Origin: Pseudoroseomonas ludipueritiae
GTDB taxonomy: Bacteria; Pseudomonadota; Alphaproteobacteria; Acetobacterales; Acetobacteraceae
Reading direction: 5' to 3'
Assembly (NCBI RefSeq): GCF_014490445.1
Contig: NZ_JACTUZ010000031.1
Coordinates: forward strand, 1-37,166
DNA length: 37,166 nt
The translations under genes and the position numbers were made by a program. Below are positions 16,823 to 24,604 of this stretch, one piece after another. Position 1 is the stretch's first letter, and every line of letters starts with the position of its first letter. The notes under the pieces are model-generated. The model saw only the letters and a list, made by a program, of their open reading frames with translations, had not been told where the DNA came from and did not search any database.

Positions 16823-17581
16823 GTGCCCATCATCACAGACCCGTGGTTCTACCTGCTGGCGGTGCCGGCGCTGCTGATCACCGGCATCAGCAAGGGTGGC
16901 TTCGCCTCGGGTGGCGGCAACCTGGCGGTGCCGGCCATGGCGCTGCTGGTGCCGGCGCCACAGGCCGCCGCCATCACCCTGCCGGTGCTCTGCGCCATGG
17001 ATATCGCCGGGCTGCGCGCCTGGTGGGGGCGCTGGAGCGGGCGGGAGATGCGCGCCATCCTGCCGGGCGGGCTGCTGGGCATCCTGCTGGGTGCCTTCGC
17101 CTTCGGCTTCATGAGCAACAATGGCACCAAGCTGATGGTGGGCGCCATCAGCCTGGCCTTCATCGCGCGCGGCATCTGGGTGGCGCGGCACGGGCCGCCG
17201 GAGCCCGCGCCGCCCAATGCCATCAAGGGCGGCTTCTGGGGCATGGTCTCGGGCTTCACCTCAACGCTCGCACATGCGGGTGGGCCTCCGATCGCCATGT
17301 ATCTCTACCCGCTGCGGCTGCCGCGGGCGCAGCTTGCCGCCACCACCGTGGTCTTCTTCGGGGTGGTCAATTACGTGAAGCTGGTGCCCTATGCGGCGCT
17401 GGGGCAATTGAGCGCCACCAACCTGCTCACCAGCCTTGTGCTGCTGCCGCTGGCGCCAATCGGCGTGCGGCTAGGCATCTGGCTGCAGGGGCGCGTCAGC
17501 GACAAGGTATTCTATCGGGTGATCTATGTGCTTCTCGGCGTCACGGGCGCCAAGCTGGTGATGGAAGGGCTGGGGCTGTGA
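16823..17581 (+). CDS. TauE/SafE-family anion permease (copy 2)
   Basis: 252 aa from GTG 16823 (a TTG at 16760 would add 21 residues). The GTG was chosen because PIITDPWFYLLAVPALL is the normal family start and the extra residues are basic and unlike a leader. The glycine-rich loop is LLITGISKGGFASGGGNLAVPAMALL; the second half has SGFTSTLAHAGGPPIAMYLYP. About seven or eight membrane segments. Its stop overlaps the start of the racemase-family gene (GTGA, 17578-17581), so the two are translationally coupled, suggesting that the permease moves a substrate or product of that enzyme. The transported anion is unknown. Confidence 0.9.
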   Translation: MPIITDPWFYLLAVPALLITGISKGGFASGGGNLAVPAMALLVPAPQAAAITLPVLCAMDIAGLRAWWGRWSGREMRAILPGGLLGILLGAFAFGFMSNNGTKLMVGAISLAFIARGIWVARHGPPEPAPPNAIKGGFWGMVSGFTSTLAHAGGPPIAMYLYPLRLPRAQLAATTVVFFGVVNYVKLVPYAALGQLSATNLLTSLVLLPLAPIGVRLGIWLQGRVSDKVFYRVIYVLLGVTGAKLVMEGLGL

Positions 17582-18282
17582 GCGACAGGATTCTCGGGGT
17601 GCTCGGCGGCATGGGGCCGCTGGCCAGCGCGCAATTCATGCTGCGCCTGACGCTGCTGACCCCCGCCAAGCGCGACCAGGACCATATCCCCGCCGTGCTC
17701 TGGTCCGACCCGCGCGTGCCGGACCGCAGCGCCGCCCGCCTGTCCGGCGGCGAGGACCCGCTGCCCTGGCTGGCGCGCGGCGTGGCCGGGCTGAAGGCCG
17801 CCGGGGCGGGCGCCATCGCCATCCCCTGCAACACCGCCCATGGCTGGTACGACGAACTGCGCGCCGGCACCGACCTGCCCATCCTGCATATCGTGGACGC
17901 GGCGGCGGAGGACCTGGCGCGGCAGGGCATCCGCTCCGGCCGCATCGGCGTCATGGGCACGGCGGGCACGCTGGCCATGCGGCTCTACCAGCCGCGGCTG
18001 GAGGCGCTGGGCTACGAGGTCATCGTGCCGGAGCCGGCTGAGATGGCGGCCCTGGTCACCCCCGGCATCGCACTGGTGAAATCCAACCAGGTGGCCGATG
18101 CCTATGCGCCACTGGCCGAGGCCGCCGGCAACCTGCGCGCGCGCGGCGCCGCCGCCGTGGTGCTGGGCTGCACGGAAATCCCGCTCGGCATCCTGGCCGG
18201 GCCATACGCCAAAATCGGCCTGCCGCTGGTGGATACCATCGACGCCCTGGCGCTGGCCTCCATCCGCTGGGCGCGGGGGTAG
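17578..18282 (+). CDS. Aspartate/glutamate racemase family protein
   Basis: 234 aa, the usual size for PLP-independent Asp/Glu racemases. It starts with the typical RILGVLGGMGPLASAQFM. Both catalytic cysteines are visible: CNTAHGWYDEL in the first half and GCTEIPLGI in the second. The enzyme interconverts L- and D-aspartate or a related amino acid through a two-cysteine mechanism. The GTG start overlaps the permease stop by four nt. A LysR regulator follows six nt after its stop, so permease, racemase and regulator form a small operon. A related hydantoin- or maleate-type activity cannot be excluded. Confidence 0.92.
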   Translation: MSDRILGVLGGMGPLASAQFMLRLTLLTPAKRDQDHIPAVLWSDPRVPDRSAARLSGGEDPLPWLARGVAGLKAAGAGAIAIPCNTAHGWYDELRAGTDLPILHIVDAAAEDLARQGIRSGRIGVMGTAGTLAMRLYQPRLEALGYEVIVPEPAEMAALVTPGIALVKSNQVADAYAPLAEAAGNLRARGAAAVVLGCTEIPLGILAGPYAKIGLPLVDTIDALALASIRWARG

Positions 18283-18288
18283 CGCGCC

Positions 18289-19140
18289 TTGCGCATCCCG
18301 GACCTCGATCTCGACCTGCTCCGCTGTTTTGTTCAGGTGGCGGAGCGGGGCGGGTTCACGCCGGGGGCGCTGGCGCTGGGGCTGACGCAATCGGCCGTCA
18401 GCCTGAAGGTGAAGCGGCTGGAGGACCTTGTCGGCCGCCGGGTCTTCGAGCGCACCAGCCGCTCCGTCGCCCTGACGCGGGATGGCGAGACGCTGCTGGC
18501 CTATGCCCGCCGCATGCTGGCCCTGAACGACGAGGCGGTGCGCCGGCTGGTGGCGCCGCCCGTGACGGGCCGGTTGCGCCTGGGCGTGGCCGACCATTTC
18601 GTGCCGCGCAACCTGGCGCCCATCCTGGCCCGCTTCGCGCGGGACTTTCCCGATGTGCGGCTGGAAGTGGAGGTCGGCCGCAGCCACGAGCTGCGCGCGG
18701 CGCAGGAACGCGGCGCGCTGGACCTGGTGCTGGGCAAGCGGCGGGATGGCGAGACCACCGGCAGCATCCTCTGGACCGAGCCCATCGTCTGGGTCGCCGC
18801 CCCCGGCTGGGTGGCACCGGAAGGCCGCCCCCTGCCGCTCGCCATGCTGCCCCAGGGCTGCATGTTCCGCGACCGCGCCCTGGCCGCCCTGGCGCGGGCC
18901 GGCATGGGCTTCGAGGTCGTCTATACCTCCGCCAGCCTGCTGGGCGTGGCGGCGGCGGCGCAGGCTGGCCTTGCCGCCACCGTCATGGGCCGCTCCGGCC
19001 TGCCGCCGGGGCTGCGGGAGACGGATGGCCTGCCGCCGCTGGGCGTAGCCGAGATGGCGGTCTTCGGCGATGCCGCCGGGCGGACACAGCTTGTTGCACC
19101 GCTGGTGGCCCTGATCCGCGATAGCCTGGAGCAGAACTGA
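18289..19140 (+). CDS. LysR-family transcriptional regulator
   Basis: 283 aa. The N-terminal winged helix-turn-helix (~5-62) reads LDLLRCFVQVAERGGFTPGALALGLTQSAVSLKVKRLEDLVGRRVFERTSRSVALTRDGE with the usual LysR spacing; it is followed by a periplasmic-binding-protein-like effector domain from about residue 90. The start is a TTG at 18289, six nt after the racemase stop; I see no better one. LysR genes usually control a divergent or adjacent operon. This one is co-directional with the permease-racemase pair, so it may regulate that pair through the divergent TauE/SafE intergenic region, but no operator was identified. Confidence 0.93.
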   Translation: MRIPDLDLDLLRCFVQVAERGGFTPGALALGLTQSAVSLKVKRLEDLVGRRVFERTSRSVALTRDGETLLAYARRMLALNDEAVRRLVAPPVTGRLRLGVADHFVPRNLAPILARFARDFPDVRLEVEVGRSHELRAAQERGALDLVLGKRRDGETTGSILWTEPIVWVAAPGWVAPEGRPLPLAMLPQGCMFRDRALAALARAGMGFEVVYTSASLLGVAAAAQAGLAATVMGRSGLPPGLRETDGLPPLGVAEMAVFGDAAGRTQLVAPLVALIRDSLEQN

Positions 19141-19155
19141 GGAGGAGCTTCAGGC

Positions 19156-19605
19156 ATGGTCCTGCGGATGGCTTGGATCGCCGGCGCGGCGATGCTGGCG
19201 GTGGCGTCGCCCGCCTTGGCCCAGAACCCGGCGCAACGCCCCTGGGCGGGGAACTACCGCTACGAATGGGATGGCGGGCGCACCGCCGGCGGCAGCGGCA
19301 TCGCCGTGACCTATGACCTCCGCATCGGCCGTGGCCCGACCGATTGCGCCCTAAACATCACCGGCTTCCAGAATGACGAGCACATCCTGTGTGAGGTCGC
19401 CACCAATGGCGAGAACCTCTGGGTCCGCTTCCGTTCCTATGCCGATGGCAAGCTGGCCAATAAATACGGCACCGCCGTCTACCGCCCGGGCCAGGACCTG
19501 TTCCGGCTGCGGCGCCAGGGCACAGCGCCGCCCGTGACGGAATGGCAGGCCCTGAACCCGGAGGAACGCCGGACTCCCCCGGCCCTGCGCTTCCGCAAGG
19601 CCTGA
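19156..19605 (+). CDS. Small secreted protein of unknown function
   Basis: 149 aa with a strong ribosome site (GGAGGAG at 19141-19147) eight nt before the ATG. A signal peptide covers about residues 1-22 (MAWIAGAAMLAVASPALAQ, cut after ALA). The mature part is about 125 residues with alternating hydrophobic residues, suggesting a small beta-sheet fold: WAGNYRYEWDGGRTAGG, VTYDLRIGRG and NLWVRFRSYADG. It has two cysteines (in TDCALNI and ILCEVAT) that could form a disulfide in the periplasm. I do not recognise the family. It follows the LysR gene by 15 nt and ends convergent to the DSD1-family gene, 32 nt away. Confidence 0.8.
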   Translation: MVLRMAWIAGAAMLAVASPALAQNPAQRPWAGNYRYEWDGGRTAGGSGIAVTYDLRIGRGPTDCALNITGFQNDEHILCEVATNGENLWVRFRSYADGKLANKYGTAVYRPGQDLFRLRRQGTAPPVTEWQALNPEERRTPPALRFRKA

Positions 19606-19637
19606 CCAGTCCAGGGCGCCGGAAGGTCGCCGCCGGC

Positions 19638-20750
19638 CTACCAGCCGTTCACGCGGTCCCAGATGGCCACGACTTCCCGCCCGCCATCGACGACATGGTA
19701 GCGGTCATAGGCGGCCGCCGTCAGGCAGGCATGGTTAGGCGCCACCCGCACGCGGGCACCCGCCGGCAGGCGGGCGAGATCCAGCCCGCCATCCTGCCGC
19801 TTCACCTCGCCATGCTCCTGATGCGTGCGCACCACCAGCGCTTCCCCGAAGCTTGCCCGGCCATCGAGGTCCAGCATCAGGCCGAAGCCGTAATCCTTCG
19901 GCGCCGCCTGGGTGCTGCGGTCCTTGGAGAGCGCCAGGGCACCGGAATCCAGCAGCACGGCCTCACGCTCCGGCTTGCGGCCGATGACGCTGGCCAGCAC
20001 CGTCAGCGCGATGGCCTCCGGCGCATGCGTGCCGATCTGCATCTGGAAGAGGTCGCCGAACATATAGACGCCGGCACGGACTTCGGTGATGCCCTCCATG
20101 CTGGCGCCATGAAGCGCGGTGGGGGAAGAGCCCAGCGAAACGATGCCGACCTTGTGCCCCGCCTCGCGCAGCCGCTCCGCCGCGCGCACCACGCCGGCAC
20201 GCTCAACCTCCGCGATGCGGGCCATCTCCTCATCGGAGCGGCCGGCATAGGAATGGCCGGCATGGGTCAGCACGCCGGCGAGGCGAGCGCCCAGGGTAGC
20301 GGCCAGCGCCAGCAGCGCCCCGGACTCCGGCGCCACGCCACCGCGCCCCTCCCCCACATCCACTTCCACCAGCGCGGAGAGCGGACCGGGATGGGCGGCG
20401 ATGGCGGCGGCGGCCTCCGCATCGTCCACGATTACCTTGATCTCCGCGCCCTGGGCGTTCAGCGCCGCCACGGCATCCAGCTTGGCGGGGGCGATGCCCA
20501 CGGCATAGATCTGGTCCTTGTAGCCGCCATCGAAGAAATACCGCGCCTCGGCCAGGGTGGAGACGGTGATGGGGCCATGGTCCGGCGCCGCCAGCGCCGC
20601 GACATCCAGGCTCTTGGCTGTCTTCATATGCGGGCGCAGCCGCACGCCGGGGTGGCGCGCCACCGCTGCCGCCATGCCGGCGAGATTGGCGCGAAGGATG
20701 CCAAGGTCCAGCACCAGGGAGGGGGTGGGCAGGTCGTCGAGCGTGGTCAT
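19638..20750 (-). CDS. DSD1-family PLP enzyme (D-serine dehydratase / D-threonine aldolase-like)
   Basis: 370 aa, fold type III (alanine racemase-like barrel). The PLP lysine is K43 in RPHMKTAKS; the phosphate-side segment is IVSLGSSPTALHG. Zinc ligands H340 and C342 lie in PNHACLTAAAYDRYHVVDG, as in eukaryotic D-serine dehydratase. Known members are D-serine dehydratase, D-threonine aldolase and D-threo-3-hydroxyaspartate dehydratase, so the substrate is a D-beta-hydroxy amino acid but which one is open. The ATG at 20750 overlaps the stop of the M81 gene (ATGA, 20747-20750), which favours it over the upstream in-frame start at 20810. It is the last gene of a three-gene overlapping operon. 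Confidence 0.93.
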   Translation of the reverse strand: MTTLDDLPTPSLVLDLGILRANLAGMAAAVARHPGVRLRPHMKTAKSLDVAALAAPDHGPITVSTLAEARYFFDGGYKDQIYAVGIAPAKLDAVAALNAQGAEIKVIVDDAEAAAAIAAHPGPLSALVEVDVGEGRGGVAPESGALLALAATLGARLAGVLTHAGHSYAGRSDEEMARIAEVERAGVVRAAERLREAGHKVGIVSLGSSPTALHGASMEGITEVRAGVYMFGDLFQMQIGTHAPEAIALTVLASVIGRKPEREAVLLDSGALALSKDRSTQAAPKDYGFGLMLDLDGRASFGEALVVRTHQEHGEVKRQDGGLDLARLPAGARVRVAPNHACLTAAAYDRYHVVDGGREVVAIWDRVNGW

Positions 20751-22264
20751 CGGGGGGTCCAGCGGGTCTCGGGGTCCAGCGGCAGCACGGGACGCGGCAG
20801 CTTCTTCCATTCGAAGCGGTCCAGCACGGGGGAGGTCAGGCCAGGCACATCGACTTCCACGATGCGCTGGGCCGAGAAGAATTCATCGAAGCCGCCGCGG
20901 AAATGCCCACGCGACTTCACCACCACCACCCTCGCCGCACCGATATCGAGGCCCAGATGCTCCAGGAATGCCGGGTCGGCGCATTGCGTGCGGCGGCTGA
21001 CCACCACCACCACGATGCCGCCGATGCGCAGCGCCGCCGTGGGGCCGAGGTCGATGGCAGTATTGGCGAAGATGCCGCGCCGGCCTGTGACCTTGCCATC
21101 CGACAGTACCTCCACCCGCGCCTCTGCGGTGAAGGGCTTGCTGAAGCCGCCGGGCATATCGCGGTTGAAACGCGCGGTGAATTTGGCGCCGCCGCCCAGC
21201 GCATGCGCTTCCGCCGCCAGCGCGGGGTCGTGGATGATGCCGAAGATGGCGTCCTGCACGCCCGCCTTATGGAAGGCTTCCAGGATATACATGGTATTGC
21301 CGCGCCCGCCGCCGCCGGGATTATCGGCGACATCGGCGAAGCAGAGCGGCACCTCGCTGGTCAGCGCCCGCTCCACCGCTTCCCGCAGCGAGGTCAGCTT
21401 CGCCACGAAGCGCGCGCGGCGTTCCCAGGCGGCTTTGGCGAGTTCATCGGCCAGGGCCTCGCAGGCGGCGCGGTCCGGCCCGGTGACGATGATGGCGAAG
21501 CCGTTGAAGGGGGTGTCGCCATAAGCAAAGCCCCCCATGACCGATACATTGGCGATCTTCTTCGGCCCCAGCGCATTGGCCTGCGCCTGGCCGAGATTGA
21601 TCACCTCGGCATAGGGGCCTTCCGAGGTGAGCTGGCTGACGGTGGGTGCCACGATGGGCAGGCGGCGGAAGGCGCGGTGGAAGCGCTCCCCCGCCATCAG
21701 GCGGCGCAAGAGGGTCGCGCATTCCGCGCCGCGCTCCCGCATGTCCAGGTGCGGGTTGGTGCGGTAGCCGACAAAGGCATCGCAATCCCGCACCATGCCG
21801 TCCGAGACATTGGCATGCAGGTCATAGGAGCAGGCCAGGGGCACGCCCTGCCCCAGCACCTCGCGCACCAGGGCCTGCAAACTGCCCTCGGGGTCGTCCA
21901 ACTCCGTGGTGAGGCCGGCGCCGTGCAGCACGCAATAGACGCCATCCACCTGCCCGCGCAGGGCTTCCAGGCCCCGGCGCCAGATCGCCATCATCTCGGC
22001 GAAGACCGGCTGTTCCACCGGCCCATTGGGCTCGGCCATGGTCAGCAGCACCGGGCGGGGCTGCCAGGGGCCGGCCTTGTCCATGGCCCGCACGAAGCCG
22101 GGCATTTCTCCCAGCGCGCTGGGGGCGCGGGCGCGGGCATCGGCCAGGATGGCATCGCCTTCCAGCCAGACGCGGAAATCCGCCCGCCCCGCCGCCGGCG
22201 CGAAGCGGTTGCACTCGATGGAGAAGCCGAGCAGCGCGACGCGGGGGCCGGCGGCGGCGCTCAC
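20747..22264 (-). CDS. M81-family metallopeptidase, MlrC-like
   Basis: 505 aa, matching MlrC (microcystin-degradation protein) in length and layout: an N-terminal DUF1485 domain (~1-300) and a C-terminal MlrC domain. Candidate zinc ligands are D and H in CSYDLHANVSD, and H in YRTNPHLDMRERG, plus the VLHGAG loop. The usual HETN-F-P start motif is here SIECNRFAP. The C-terminal half begins FADVADNPGGGGRGNT, a strong family signature. In sphingomonads MlrC hydrolyses linear peptides from microcystin, but most homologues act on other, unknown small peptides or amides. It starts with GTG at 22264, overlapping the stop of the upstream PLP enzyme (GTGA), and its own stop overlaps the DSD1 start. Confidence 0.93.
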   Translation of the reverse strand: MSAAAGPRVALLGFSIECNRFAPAAGRADFRVWLEGDAILADARARAPSALGEMPGFVRAMDKAGPWQPRPVLLTMAEPNGPVEQPVFAEMMAIWRRGLEALRGQVDGVYCVLHGAGLTTELDDPEGSLQALVREVLGQGVPLACSYDLHANVSDGMVRDCDAFVGYRTNPHLDMRERGAECATLLRRLMAGERFHRAFRRLPIVAPTVSQLTSEGPYAEVINLGQAQANALGPKKIANVSVMGGFAYGDTPFNGFAIIVTGPDRAACEALADELAKAAWERRARFVAKLTSLREAVERALTSEVPLCFADVADNPGGGGRGNTMYILEAFHKAGVQDAIFGIIHDPALAAEAHALGGGAKFTARFNRDMPGGFSKPFTAEARVEVLSDGKVTGRRGIFANTAIDLGPTAALRIGGIVVVVVSRRTQCADPAFLEHLGLDIGAARVVVVKSRGHFRGGFDEFFSAQRIVEVDVPGLTSPVLDRFEWKKLPRPVLPLDPETRWTPR

Positions 22265-23385
22265 AGCTTCATGCCCATCAGTTCCGCATGGCGCTGGGTG
22301 GATTTCAGGCCCGTGCCGGTCAGCACCAGCACGGTGGTCTCACTCTCGCGGATGGTGCCGGCGGCCAGCAGATGGCTGAAGGCCGCCGCCGCCTGGGCAC
22401 AGGTCGGCTCCACATAGAAGCCCTGCCGCGCCAAGCCGCGCGTGGCCTCGGCGATCTCCCCTTCCTCCAGCAGCACGGCGCCGCCGCGGCTTTCGTGCAG
22501 CACATGCAGCAGTTCTGGTGTGCGGATCGGCTGGGCGATGGCGGTGCCTTCCGCGATGGTGGGGCGCACAGCCTCCGGCGGCTGGTTCAGGAAGGCGCGG
22601 GCCACGGGGCCGCAATTTGCCGGCTGCGCCGCGAAGATGCGCGGCATGCGGGAAATCTGCCCCGCCCGCAGCAATTCGCCGAAGCCGATGCCGCAGCCCA
22701 GCACGTTGGAACCGGCGCCGCAGGGCACGATGACATTGTCCGGCGCGCGGAAGCCCAGGTCTTCCCACAGTTCATAGGCCAGAGTCTTGGTGCCATGCAG
22801 GAAGAAGGGGTGCCAGTTGTGGCTGGCATAGAAGATGCGCCCGGCCTGGGCCAGGGCCGCATCGGCGCAATCCTGCCGGCTGCCGGGGATCAGTTCTATT
22901 TGTGCCCCCGCCGCGCGGGACTGCACCGTCTTGGCCGGGCTGGTGGAATCCGGCACCAGGATTTTTGCTCGCATCCCGCCGGCGGCGGCATAGGTGGCGA
23001 TGGCGGCGCCGCCATTGCCCGAGGAATCCTCCAGCACATGCTCGATCCCCTGCGCCCGCAGCAGGGAGAGCATGACCGAGGCCCCCCTGTCCTTGAAGGA
23101 GCCGCTGGGCATGAACCACTCGCATTTGAAATGCACCGGCGCCCCGGCCCAATGACTGGAGACCAGCGGCGTGCAGCCCTCCCCCAGGCTGATCGGCGCC
23201 TCGGGCAGGAAGGGCAGCGCGGCGCGGTAGCGCCAGAGCGAGCGCTCCCCCTGCACGATATCCTCCCGCCCTATGCCGGGCAGGTCGGTCAGCAGCAGGG
23301 GCTGCCCATCCGGGCCGCACCAGCGCGGGGTTGCGAGAGGCCAGGTCTGGCCGGTGCGGGGGTCGAGATAGGCAGGAGTGGTCAT
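22261..23385 (-). CDS. Threonine synthase-like PLP-dependent enzyme
   Basis: 374 aa, fold type II PLP enzyme. The PLP lysine is K98 in MPSGSFKDRGASVML; the cofactor asparagine region is DSSGNGGAAIATYAAAGG; the phosphate loop is VPCGAGSNVLGCGIGFGEL. Residues 1-70 contain a threonine-synthase-type N-terminal segment (TLWRYRAALP-like RSLWRYRAALPFL, then SLGEGCTPLV). Bona fide ThrC acts on O-phosphohomoserine; related enzymes are threonine dehydratase, diaminopropionate ammonia-lyase and cysteate synthase. Lying at the head of an MlrC-DSD1 operon, it is more likely catabolic than biosynthetic, but this is inference. Start ATG 23385; the gene is divergent from the M20 enzyme with only 51 nt between, which must hold both promoters. 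Confidence 0.9.
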   Translation of the reverse strand: MTTPAYLDPRTGQTWPLATPRWCGPDGQPLLLTDLPGIGREDIVQGERSLWRYRAALPFLPEAPISLGEGCTPLVSSHWAGAPVHFKCEWFMPSGSFKDRGASVMLSLLRAQGIEHVLEDSSGNGGAAIATYAAAGGMRAKILVPDSTSPAKTVQSRAAGAQIELIPGSRQDCADAALAQAGRIFYASHNWHPFFLHGTKTLAYELWEDLGFRAPDNVIVPCGAGSNVLGCGIGFGELLRAGQISRMPRIFAAQPANCGPVARAFLNQPPEAVRPTIAEGTAIAQPIRTPELLHVLHESRGGAVLLEEGEIAEATRGLARQGFYVEPTCAQAAAAFSHLLAAGTIRESETTVLVLTGTGLKSTQRHAELMGMKL

Positions 23386-23436
23386 GGAGATATCACCGTG
23401 GCTTGCTCTTGCGCGCCCCGCAAGGTGTAGTGCGCC

Positions 23437-24546
23437 ATGTCCCATATCGATTCGCCGGCCGCCGCGGTGGCCCGCCTTGCTGCCGACCTTGTCCGGATCG
23501 ACAGCCGCAGCTTCGTCTCCAACAACCCCCTGGCCGACCGCATCGCGGCCGAGCTGGAAGGCTTCGAGCTGGAGCGGCTGGATTTCACCGACCCGCGCGG
23601 CGTCGCCAAATGCGTGCTGGTGGCCCATCGCGGCCCGCCGGGCGGCGTGGCGCTTTCCGGCCACATGGACACGGTGCCCGATACCGGCTGGGCGGATGAC
23701 CCCTTCTCCGGCCGCATCGACGCCGACGGCGTGCTGCATGGCCTGGGCGCCGCCGACATGAAGGGGCCGTTGGCCGCCTGCATCATCGCCGCCCGCGGCC
23801 TGCCGGCGCATCTGCCCGCCACGCTGCTGATCACCACCGATGAGGAAACCACCAAGCAGGGCGCGCGGCTGATCGCGGACCGCTCCGCCCTGGCCCGCCG
23901 GGCGGCGCCGCGCGGCATCATCGTGGCCGAGCCGACCGGGATGGTGCCGGTGCGCGGCCACCGCAGCAACATCGACTTCATCGCGGTGGCGGAAGGGGTG
24001 CAGGCGCATTCCTCGCTGGGCATCGGGCGCAACGCCAACTGGGCGCTGATCCCCTTCCTGGCCGAGATGCGGGAGATCCAGCAGCGCCTGCGGGACGACG
24101 CCTCCTTGCACGACGATGCCTACTCGCCGCCCTTCTCCGACTTCAACCTGATCCTGGACAATCACGGCGCGGCGGTGAACGTGACGGTGCCGGTGGCCAC
24201 AGCACGCATCAAGTTCCGCTACAGCAAGCGGATCGACCCCAGCCCGGTCGTGGCGGCGGTGCAGGCGGCGGCGGAGCGCGCGGGCGTGGCCCTGACTGTG
24301 GTGCGCCAGGGCCCGCCGCCCGAGACCCCGGCGGACCACCCCTTCATCCGCGCGGTGGAGGCGGCGACCGGCCACAGCGCGGAAACGCGCCCCTTCGGCA
24401 CCGATGCCAGCGAACTGCAGGAGATCGCCCCCTGCGCCATTCTGGGGCCGGAGGTGATGGACACCGCCCACAGCCCGAAGGAACGCGCGCGGGTGGAATG
24501 GCTGGCGGCGGCGGTGCCGGTCTTCCAGCAGATCATGCGGGGGTGA
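23437..24546 (+). CDS. M20-family metallohydrolase (ArgE/DapE-like deacylase)
   Basis: 369 aa. Metal-site motifs follow the family order: SGHMDTVPD (first His-x-Asp), LHGLGAADMKG (bridging Asp), TTDEETTKQG (Glu-Glu, general base and ligand), IVAEPTG, and a final histidine in MDTAHSPKER. The dimerisation lid lies between about residues 165 and 270 with AEGVQAHSSLGIG. The arrangement resembles acetylornithine deacetylase; M20 enzymes remove an acyl or peptide group from an amino acid. It is divergent from the threonine-synthase-like operon and faces a second M20 gene, so it probably serves the same pathway by freeing the amino acid substrate. Actual substrate unknown. Confidence 0.92.
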   Translation: MSHIDSPAAAVARLAADLVRIDSRSFVSNNPLADRIAAELEGFELERLDFTDPRGVAKCVLVAHRGPPGGVALSGHMDTVPDTGWADDPFSGRIDADGVLHGLGAADMKGPLAACIIAARGLPAHLPATLLITTDEETTKQGARLIADRSALARRAAPRGIIVAEPTGMVPVRGHRSNIDFIAVAEGVQAHSSLGIGRNANWALIPFLAEMREIQQRLRDDASLHDDAYSPPFSDFNLILDNHGAAVNVTVPVATARIKFRYSKRIDPSPVVAAVQAAAERAGVALTVVRQGPPPETPADHPFIRAVEAATGHSAETRPFGTDASELQEIAPCAILGPEVMDTAHSPKERARVEWLAAAVPVFQQIMRG

Positions 24547-24553
24547 AGCCCCG

Positions 24554-24595
24554 CCGGCCGGGGGCCGCCTGCCTTCGCGGGCGGCTCCCGGCCGG
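24554..24595. terminator. Strong GC hairpin between convergent M20 genes
   Basis: CCGGCCGGG plus GCCGCC (24554-24569) pairs with GGCGGC plus CCCGGCCGG (24580-24595), with a single-base bulge and a 10-nt loop. It fills the gap between the convergent stops at 24546 and 24605. No T-tract follows on either strand, so it may act as a bidirectional block or 3' end stabiliser rather than a classic terminator. Confidence 0.55.
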
Positions 24596-24604
24596 GTCAG
24601 GGCC

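Noticed and set aside
19606-19637. Imperfect GCCGG/CCGGC repeat in the convergent gap before the DSD1 gene
   Set aside because: Arms are too short and several alternative pairings exist.
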